Shown piece after piece: positions 1 to 6,180 of a stretch of 12,618 nucleotides of DNA. Below the pieces are notes generated by a model. That model ran no database searches, was not told the origin of the DNA, and saw only the letters and a program-made list of their open reading frames with translations. The DNA comes from JBHGBB01 sp041946755. Its GTDB lineage: Bacteria; UBP4; UBA4092; JAOAEQ01. The translations under genes were made by a program, and so were the position numbers. Location: NCBI GenBank assembly GCA_041946755.1, contig JBHGBB010000116.1, positions 1 through 12,618 of the forward strand, in the 5' to 3' direction. How positions within the stretch are numbered: position 1 is the first letter of the stretch; each line of letters starts with the position of its first letter.

Positions 1-313
1 AGTAGTCACGTACAACATCAAGAAAAAAACCGTACGCACAGCCGATTTCAAAAAGCCTTTTGTGCCGTGATGGATCGAGAAAGTTTCGAAGGGTTTTGAA
101 TCGGAGTCGAAAATTTTTCTGGAGTACATGTTTATCAGCTATATAATTATTATACTCATCCCCAAAAAAATAATGACTGCCATATAACGTCGAGAGTTCT
201 AGATTATTTAAAGATATATTTGCATATATATGCCCGCAGTTTTCACATTGCAATAATCCCGAATAGATGGGATTGCTACAATCACTCCCGCAAACAATAC
301 AGACCTTTTCCAT
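1..313 (-). CDS. Zinc-ribbon class I SAM-dependent methyltransferase, N-terminal part, cut by the window edge
   Basis: The gene starts at an ATG (complement of 311-313) and is open to the left edge, giving 104 residues with no stop. Residues 5-28 form a small zinc ribbon: C5xxC8 and C23xxC26-G-H. Residues 43-57 contain an LYG-xx-YFFG-xEYNNY stretch typical of sugar-pathway methyltransferases of the Methyltransf_23 type. Residues 88-97 are SAM-binding motif I (FEIGCAYGFF), after which the sequence runs out. The family transfers a methyl group from SAM to a sugar hydroxyl or a lipid-linked intermediate in the cytoplasm. It lies 40 bp downstream of the GT2 gene on the same strand, which suggests shared transcription and glycan decoration. 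A weak GAGTG lies just upstream of the ATG. The substrate cannot be told, and the rest of the SAM fold is outside the window. Confidence 0.85.
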   Translation of the reverse strand, partial: MEKVCIVCGSDCSNPIYSGLLQCENCGHIYANISLNNLELSTLYGSHYFFGDEYNNYIADKHVLQKNFRLRFKTLRNFLDPSRHKRLFEIGCAYGFFLDVVRDY

Positions 314-353
314 ACACTCGCATTTATGCTTTGATGACAGTCTAAAAGGCACG

Positions 354-1283
354 CTAAAAACTTTTTTCTTTAATAATATAATTCGGTCGGTTTTTCGATG
401 CGATAAATAACTTCCCCAAATATTCACCGATAATTCCTAAAATAATCAATTGCACACTACCGATAAATAATACACTGACGATTACTGAGGCCCATCCAGA
501 AATAACACGATGAGTAAATATCGTTATACAAACCGCATAAATCCCATAGATTATCGATAATCCAGCCAGGATTAATCCTAATATGGTCGCTAGATGTAAC
601 GGACGTACGCTAAACGCAGTGATGCCTGATAATGCTAAAAATATCATACCTTTTAGTGAATATTTCGTTTGCCCGGAAAATCGCTCTTGCGGTATATATA
701 CTAGGCCATATTGTTTAAATCCCATCCAGGCAATAAGTCCCCGAATAAATATGAAACTTTCTTGAAAACTCTTGAATATTTCTACCACTCGTTTATCCAT
801 TAGCCGAAAATCAGCGGTACCCGATGGGATTTCTATATTCGATATTTTATTTATTAAATAATAAAATATTCTTGCGGTTAGTCTTTTAAAGAACGATGTT
901 TTCTCGGTATCATTACGCATCGTATAAACCACATCATAGCCTTCCAACCATTTTTCGATCATAGTCGGAATTAATTCCGGCGGATGTTGTAAATCTGCAT
1001 CCATAGTTATCAAACAATCTCCATGCGAAACATCCATTCCAGCTTTAAGTGCATTTTGATGACCGAAATTCCTTGAAAAAGAGAGATATTTTATTTTGGG
1101 ATTGGTTTGCACAAGTTCTTTTATAATCGATAAACTATTATCCGTACTACCATCATCAACAAAGATAAGTTCATAATCGCTATATTTATGCAAAATAGCA
1201 ATAAGTTTTTCAGTTATAACTTTAATATTTCCTTGTTCATTGAAACAAGGAAGAACGATTGATATTTTTAACTGGTCTATCAT
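354..1283 (-). CDS. GT2 family polyprenyl-phosphate glycosyltransferase (GtrB/DPM1-like)
   Basis: About 309 residues from the ATG at 1283. The GT-A fold starts with SIVLPCFNE (about 8-16). It continues with the nucleotide-sugar motif VDDGSTDNS (about 42-50), RNFGHQNALKAG (about 71-82) and the metal-binding DADLQHP (about 95-101). A C-terminal acceptor-side motif RFSGxTKYSLKGM (about 201-213) follows. Two hydrophobic helices at about 227-253 and 265-287 complete the layout of GtrB, ArnC and bacterial DPM1-like enzymes. These move a sugar from a nucleotide donor to undecaprenyl phosphate at the inner membrane. The ATG begins one base after the TAG of the upstream TPR gene (TAG-T-ATG), so translational coupling is likely. 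An upstream in-frame TTG at 1310 would overlap that gene by 26 bases and adds nine residues before the fold, so I prefer the ATG. The donor sugar is unknown; the family assignment is firm. Confidence 0.9.
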   Translation of the reverse strand: MIDQLKISIVLPCFNEQGNIKVITEKLIAILHKYSDYELIFVDDGSTDNSLSIIKELVQTNPKIKYLSFSRNFGHQNALKAGMDVSHGDCLITMDADLQHPPELIPTMIEKWLEGYDVVYTMRNDTEKTSFFKRLTARIFYYLINKISNIEIPSGTADFRLMDKRVVEIFKSFQESFIFIRGLIAWMGFKQYGLVYIPQERFSGQTKYSLKGMIFLALSGITAFSVRPLHLATILGLILAGLSIIYGIYAVCITIFTHRVISGWASVIVSVLFIGSVQLIILGIIGEYLGKLFIASKNRPNYIIKEKSF

Positions 1284-1284
1284 A

Positions 1285-2391
1285 CTATGATTTCGGTAAA
1301 TAAACTTCAATATTATCTATATAAAAATCACAATCATTACCCAAAGTATTAACCGCAACCATTTCCAGTTGAATCTGACGAGAGCTATAATTCCCGCTAG
1401 GATCTTTTGTAATCTGTATCGCTTTGGCATAGATATCCGGGATAGTTAATGGTATCCATTGATTTTCGGTGAGGTTAGTTACTTCTGAAAAACAAGCTCC
1501 GGTCGGCCCGATTTTTTGTTCTGGTCGAGTTTTGGCAAATCGCATATTGGCGATTAATTGAACTCGCGTTGAGGAATTACCAGTAATAAAAACCCGAATC
1601 GCCAGCGGAGATTGTAAGAGGATATAAACATCTTTGGCCCAGTAATCCGGTCCCGCAGTGGTATATCTTATTTTCAATCTTTCCGAACCATTTCCACAAT
1701 ACACCGGATTGTGCACAATGGTATTAATATCGATGGATGCGGTAGGATTGATCACCCAACGGTGTAATACTGGAACATTGGTATTTTCAAAATCTTCCAG
1801 GGTTACCCCTATTCCTTGCGGCCATATTTTATTGCGGATTGTAGTTTCACTCGATACGGTATATTGCGCTTGTAATTGCTGAAGATATTCCGCAACATTG
1901 TTTACCGAATTTCCGGCAATATCATAAGCTTCTCGGGCATTAATCCAATTTTGCTGGGTAATATAATACGTTGCTACCTGTTTACATAACGGAACCAAAT
2001 CTTGATTTACTGTTTCAGAAATCAGTATCCCCGGATGATTCTGGCTATATTTTTTCAACATTCCAAGAGTGTTAACAGCGTCATTTTTTTGCCAATATAA
2101 TTTAGCTAAATAATAATACGATAAATAATTGTTGGGTTCTGATTGAACCGCAATCATAAATTTACGCATCGCATTCTCGGTTTTCCCTTGTTCATAAAAC
2201 TGCTTTCCTTGGATAAACGCTACTTTCGGATCACTTTCAGCAATCTTATGCATTACCCGTGAACCAAACCAAACAATAAATAAAAACCCAGCAAAAATAT
2301 ATAACCAGATGAGATAGATCGAACGATATCTCGATCGAGAAGGTTTGTTTTCTATTAGAGTACATTCTTTGGGAGAAGTTTGTTCAGTCAT
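1285..2391 (-). CDS. Membrane-anchored TPR protein with a C-terminal jelly-roll-like (carbohydrate-binding-like) domain
   Basis: 368 residues, not a family I can name. A basic N-terminus (RSRYR, about 19-23) precedes one strong membrane helix at about 25-43, so it is probably a single-pass inner-membrane protein with the rest in the periplasm. Residues about 53-110 and 133-172 read as TPR units (GKQFYEQGKTENAMRKF; YYLAKLYWQKNDAVNTLGML). From about 198 (LEDFEN) to the end is a beta-rich domain closing in FYIDNIEVYLP, typical in style of jelly-roll binding domains. The same TPR-plus-domain order, with recognisable local matches (WxKD, NQW, DIY/DLY, IDNxExYxP), closes the larger C25 protein upstream, so the two modules look paralogous. 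It has its own promoter at 2422-2450 and runs directly into the GT2 gene. Glycan binding or assembly scaffolding at the envelope is plausible but inferred. Confidence 0.75.
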   Translation of the reverse strand: MTEQTSPKECTLIENKPSRSRYRSIYLIWLYIFAGFLFIVWFGSRVMHKIAESDPKVAFIQGKQFYEQGKTENAMRKFMIAVQSEPNNYLSYYYLAKLYWQKNDAVNTLGMLKKYSQNHPGILISETVNQDLVPLCKQVATYYITQQNWINAREAYDIAGNSVNNVAEYLQQLQAQYTVSSETTIRNKIWPQGIGVTLEDFENTNVPVLHRWVINPTASIDINTIVHNPVYCGNGSERLKIRYTTAGPDYWAKDVYILLQSPLAIRVFITGNSSTRVQLIANMRFAKTRPEQKIGPTGACFSEVTNLTENQWIPLTIPDIYAKAIQITKDPSGNYSSRQIQLEMVAVNTLGNDCDFYIDNIEVYLPKS

Positions 2392-2421
2392 ACTTGATTA
2401 AATTCATTAAAAGCTCACTAG

Positions 2422-2450
2422 ATTATATCCTATAGATGCAGTAACTTCAA
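2422..2450 (-). promoter_or_regulatory. Predicted sigma70 promoter of the TPR-GT2-methyltransferase unit
   Basis: On the minus strand TTGAAG (2445-2450) is followed by exactly 17 bases and then a perfect TATAAT (2422-2427). The start of transcription would lie near 2415, leaving a leader of about 24 bases before the ATG at 2391. This supports the TPR gene being the head of a new transcript. Confidence 0.6.
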
Positions 2451-2536
2451 CGTTCACGAGTTATCAGACAAATGAATGATCATCATATTCTGATATTTAA
2501 TATATTATTGACATTTTACGATAGAAGTATATCAAG

Positions 2537-2564
2537 AAAACTCATATTTTACCAGAAGAGTTTT
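2537..2564. terminator. AT-rich inverted repeat, possible weak bidirectional terminator
   Basis: AAAACTC (2537-2543) and GAGTTTT (2558-2564) are perfect 7-base arms around a 14-base loop. It sits about 120 bases beyond the stop of the C25 gene and before the next promoter, where a terminator would be expected. The stem is AT-rich and there is no long T run outside the arms, so it may have another role or none. Confidence 0.3.
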
Positions 2565-2682
2565 GGTTATGCGTTATATATTTTACTAGATTCTCAAACA
2601 ATCAAACCGGTTACAATCTTCTTGTATCGCGTTTTACAGGTATTCTAAACTGTTTTGCCAATAGATTGAATGCTGTTTATCA

Positions 2683-5600
2683 TTAATAATACTTAAGTTT
2701 ATTGCGCGGAAAATATAATTCTAGATTATCAATCCAGAACTGACCCGGTTTACCTCCGGTATTGAATCCAATTTTCTGGATCCGCATATGATTAAAATCC
2801 CAGTTTGCTCCTGCATCGAAATTATAATGTGAAACAAATAATTCAGGATATACCTTGAACTCTCCAACATTATCATTCTGTGATAATGCTCGTTTTTTTG
2901 CTATTTGATAAAGGTCATCTATTTGCAATTCTACCCATTGATTTAGTTCGAGTTGGGTTAATGGAGAACAGAACATTACGCGATGTGAAGTTCCAAAAGA
3001 AACCATAACCATTAATGACAGATAGGTATCTGGTGTAGTACTCCTTGCATACAATTTTACACCCAATGGTCCATCCAAAGGGATATCAATATCTTTACCC
3101 CAAAAATCAATCCAATTGGGTTCCGGATAAGTTAAGGTAAATGCCTCACTTTTCTTTCCTGAATAAGCTATTTCATCCGTTATACGATGCTCAATAACCT
3201 GTGCTGGTTTACTACTTTTAAATAGATTTATTTGTACTGCAGTCCTCTGTTCAAACGTTTCAATCGGTACAACGATCTGTTTTAATTTCTGAATTAATTT
3301 TGGATTGCGATTGGTATATCGAAATGATTCACTGTACTTCAGTAAAGCGTTCAACATATCTTTCTGCCGATAAAAAGTTTCACCAGCTTCATATAGCGAC
3401 TGCGCTTTTGTTTCAGCTTCATTTTCTGGAGATATTTTATGCTTATTTCCAACAACGTTTTTCGTACTATTGCTAACTACGCCACAAAGGAGCGAAGTTA
3501 GATATGGTGGCATTGCAATATTTTTTTCGCGTTTTGTAGTATCGGTTTCTAATCCAGGTATGGCTTTATACCCTATAGCATCCCAGTTTGTTTTCGGATC
3601 CCATAAATAACAATAAGCAACTAATGCATTTTGCGCATAACTGCGTGGAATTGCTATTTTAGTAGTAAATGTATCTTGATTGGATACTCGAACATTCTTC
3701 TGTAAAACCACCTTACCTTTTTCAGTTTTCAGTATGATCCTACCCTGAGCCTTATACGGCTGATTCAGAATTCCACAAATTTGCACCCGATTATTCGGTC
3801 TAAATGTCCTTATGACTTGGAGTTGCACCGTGTCCTTTGGGAAAGAAAGAAGTGTGGCCGGATCTCCAAGTAAAACATAGGTAGCCGAAGTTTCGGGGAT
3901 ATTAATTTCTTTTTTTGCATTCATAAAGATATCGCCAACTCGACGAACGTTTTTCTGAAACATTTGCGTAAACATGGCCCGATCAAACGCATCATTCGAA
4001 GATACATAACTTCGCCAGGTAGCACTTACTACTGCTATCGCACCGGAAAATGGTGATTTTAATAAAGCTTCCCCAAGACTATCACTATTGATATTATCAA
4101 ATACTCCAGTATAACAGGTTAAAGCGATTGTGAATGGGTATTTTCCATAATTATATAATTGCTGAATATTTTTAAATCCAAAAAAATCTCGGTTATCTGG
4201 CACCACTTCAACACCATGTTGTTCTAAATCCATCCGACCACTTTCCCAGACATACCCGCCGCCGTGTCCGGTAAAATGCAGAATGATTCGGCCATCATTA
4301 ATATTTCCGACAATATCTTCTGTACGGTATTTATAATCCGGAGCACCACTCGATGGATATCTCCGATAGACTTCATAAGATGATGGGACATAGGATTTCG
4401 CTAATTCTTCACTAATCCCTTCGAACATCCCTTCCGGACTGGCTAAAAAAAGCATTTGCTGCCGCCAAGGACCATATACTGGATTCTGTTCATATTGGAG
4501 TATCTTATTGACGACATTTCTTACTTCTGCTATCGAATGTGCAGAAATCCGACCAATCGCCATTACCGGTTTGGTTTCATCATTTCCCACAGCAACATAC
4601 CAGTTATCTGATGCTGCTGCACCCATATAAGTCGACCAATAATATGTTGGAATAAATAACCGCGCATTCGCTTGATTTAAATTACCACGCAAATCAATAC
4701 TCGCATCCCCAACCAGAAGAACATATTTTGGTACTGGGTTCCAATTTTTGTAGGTATGTGATATAAATGCTCGAATCGGTTTTGGATCTATCAATCCATA
4801 ATTGAATGAATCATATATCTGGGATATCTTTACCACTTTAGTGGTTAATCCGGTTTTTTGACGCCATGCTATCAAAGGTTGGATTGCCTGATAAAAATCA
4901 TCATGGGTAATCACTAAATATTCGGCACCACCAGTATCCTGGCTTAAATTCTGATGATTAATCTTCTCCATTCGAACCGGTTCTTTTTTTCGTGAATCGA
5001 CTAATGCAATATAATCAGTCGTGCTATCTTCATTGAGTACCGTAAATGCTGCGGTATATTTATGTGCAGATTCTCGGTAGGTTATTTTCGGTAGGACTAC
5101 CGTCTTATGTTTGATATCATACACGGATATTGCAGAATCAGTAAATCCATACAATTCATAAGATACTGGATTGGGGGTGGAAAAGATATTGGACATTGTA
5201 GTTGGTACATGATATGTAGGTGGATTAAATGCCAACTCATTATTCGTAGCCGTATACGTTTTCCAATAGGTTAGCTTATATTGAATCATATAAATGACAT
5301 CAATATCCGATGCTTTCCCAGTCGTATCTCCCGCTTTGCCTGGCAAAGAAATCTGTAGTACATTTCTGCCTTCTTTAAAAAACGTCATAGGTATAGTATC
5401 ACACTGATAAATATATCGAGTCTGGCCATCCCATCGAGCTTCACCAACTCGGTTTCCATTTAGCCCAACAACGACATAATGAGTACCGGCATGCGATACT
5501 CCAAGATACTCGACCGATAATGAACCGAATAAAGTTGAGTCAGAAACTAGATCGGTCAGAATAAAAGTAAATGCGTTATCTTTAATAGGAGCCGATAATT

Positions 5601-6144
5601 CACGCCAATACCAAAGATTTTGTTGATTTTCATTTATTGCAGCAGTACGAGAGTATGTAAAAGTCTCTTTTCGAAACAACGAATCTTTAAACAGCGGATA
5701 AACTGGGAAGGGTTGTATCGCCGGTGGGGTTATGTCATTTCGTTCTATTTTCCAACGTAATCCGGTGGTTTTACCCCAAGTTAGATAATAGATATTGGTA
5801 TCAGAATATTCATTTTGATCTCGACTCGCATTATAATTTTTTTCACCATAAAACTCCAGATAATTGTTTGGTTCAAATATGGATTTCGATTGATCTCCAA
5901 GATATAAAGGAATTTCTTTTCCCCGATTCGTCAATTGAAATGTATGTGGATCAATCTGATTAAGTTCAATGCCTGCATCAAGCAGGTCAAGGTATCCAAT
6001 CCGGTAAATCCCATCTTCATCAATGTATATTTTCACCTTCGCGTTTGGTAAATTTGAAATATTCGCCCTAGCCCCAGTAATGAATAACACCAAGAAACTT
6101 AATACAATTAAAATAAGATGAACGTATCGGTTATGTTGTATCAT
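2683..6144 (-). CDS. Large secreted peptidase C25 (gingipain/PorU-like) with TPR and jelly-roll-like C-terminal modules
   Basis: 1153 residues from the ATG at 6144. An upstream in-frame TTG at 6159 falls at the edge of the ribosome-binding site and is less likely. A signal peptide occupies about 1-27 and ends in ARA. An N-terminal beta domain opens with a VKIYIDEDGIYRIGY motif (about 37-51). The caspase-like C25 domain spans about 409-768. It carries KYVLLVGDASID, the histidine motif HFTGHGG (His about 627), the cysteine motif LTCYTGVFD (Cys about 677) and a closing VLLGDPATLLSFP. An Ig-like segment (about 770-857) ends in YLWDPKTNW. Then come a TPR-like stretch (about 915-945) and a beta domain (about 960-1145) ending in FWIDNLELYFP. 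C25 enzymes are cysteine endopeptidases or, as PorU, outer-membrane sortases. It lies 36 bases after its paralogue, so the two are probably co-transcribed. No type IX sorting domain is evident. Protease or transpeptidase activity is inferred. Confidence 0.85.
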   Translation of the reverse strand: MIQHNRYVHLILIVLSFLVLFITGARANISNLPNAKVKIYIDEDGIYRIGYLDLLDAGIELNQIDPHTFQLTNRGKEIPLYLGDQSKSIFEPNNYLEFYGEKNYNASRDQNEYSDTNIYYLTWGKTTGLRWKIERNDITPPAIQPFPVYPLFKDSLFRKETFTYSRTAAINENQQNLWYWRELSAPIKDNAFTFILTDLVSDSTLFGSLSVEYLGVSHAGTHYVVVGLNGNRVGEARWDGQTRYIYQCDTIPMTFFKEGRNVLQISLPGKAGDTTGKASDIDVIYMIQYKLTYWKTYTATNNELAFNPPTYHVPTTMSNIFSTPNPVSYELYGFTDSAISVYDIKHKTVVLPKITYRESAHKYTAAFTVLNEDSTTDYIALVDSRKKEPVRMEKINHQNLSQDTGGAEYLVITHDDFYQAIQPLIAWRQKTGLTTKVVKISQIYDSFNYGLIDPKPIRAFISHTYKNWNPVPKYVLLVGDASIDLRGNLNQANARLFIPTYYWSTYMGAAASDNWYVAVGNDETKPVMAIGRISAHSIAEVRNVVNKILQYEQNPVYGPWRQQMLFLASPEGMFEGISEELAKSYVPSSYEVYRRYPSSGAPDYKYRTEDIVGNINDGRIILHFTGHGGGYVWESGRMDLEQHGVEVVPDNRDFFGFKNIQQLYNYGKYPFTIALTCYTGVFDNINSDSLGEALLKSPFSGAIAVVSATWRSYVSSNDAFDRAMFTQMFQKNVRRVGDIFMNAKKEINIPETSATYVLLGDPATLLSFPKDTVQLQVIRTFRPNNRVQICGILNQPYKAQGRIILKTEKGKVVLQKNVRVSNQDTFTTKIAIPRSYAQNALVAYCYLWDPKTNWDAIGYKAIPGLETDTTKREKNIAMPPYLTSLLCGVVSNSTKNVVGNKHKISPENEAETKAQSLYEAGETFYRQKDMLNALLKYSESFRYTNRNPKLIQKLKQIVVPIETFEQRTAVQINLFKSSKPAQVIEHRITDEIAYSGKKSEAFTLTYPEPNWIDFWGKDIDIPLDGPLGVKLYARSTTPDTYLSLMVMVSFGTSHRVMFCSPLTQLELNQWVELQIDDLYQIAKKRALSQNDNVGEFKVYPELFVSHYNFDAGANWDFNHMRIQKIGFNTGGKPGQFWIDNLELYFPRNKLKYY

Positions 6145-6147
6145 ATT

Positions 6148-6156
6148 CTCTTCCTT
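6148..6156 (-). promoter_or_regulatory. Shine-Dalgarno site that fixes the ATG start at 6144
   Basis: The minus strand reads AAGGAAGAG three bases before the ATG at 6144. This is a good match to the anti-SD and decides the start against the TTG at 6159, which would lie on the ribosome-binding site itself. Confidence 0.6.
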
Positions 6157-6180
6157 CAAATATAAATTTATGCAATCAAT

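Larger units (their letters stand above)
2392..2682. other. Intergenic region with promoter and inverted repeat
   Basis: This 291-base AT-rich gap separates the larger C25 gene from the TPR gene. It holds a minus-strand promoter (2422-2450) and an inverted repeat (2537-2564). I see no coding frame, tRNA or other RNA gene in the remainder. Confidence 0.7.

Noticed and set aside
1284..1310. TTG start at 1310 for the GT2 gene
   Set aside because: It would overlap the upstream gene by 26 bases and adds residues before the conserved fold; the ATG at 1283, right after the TAG, is the better start.
2508..2513. Perfect TTGACA on the plus strand
   Set aside because: The only -10-like sequence downstream is 14 bases away, and no plus-strand gene follows, so it is not called a promoter.
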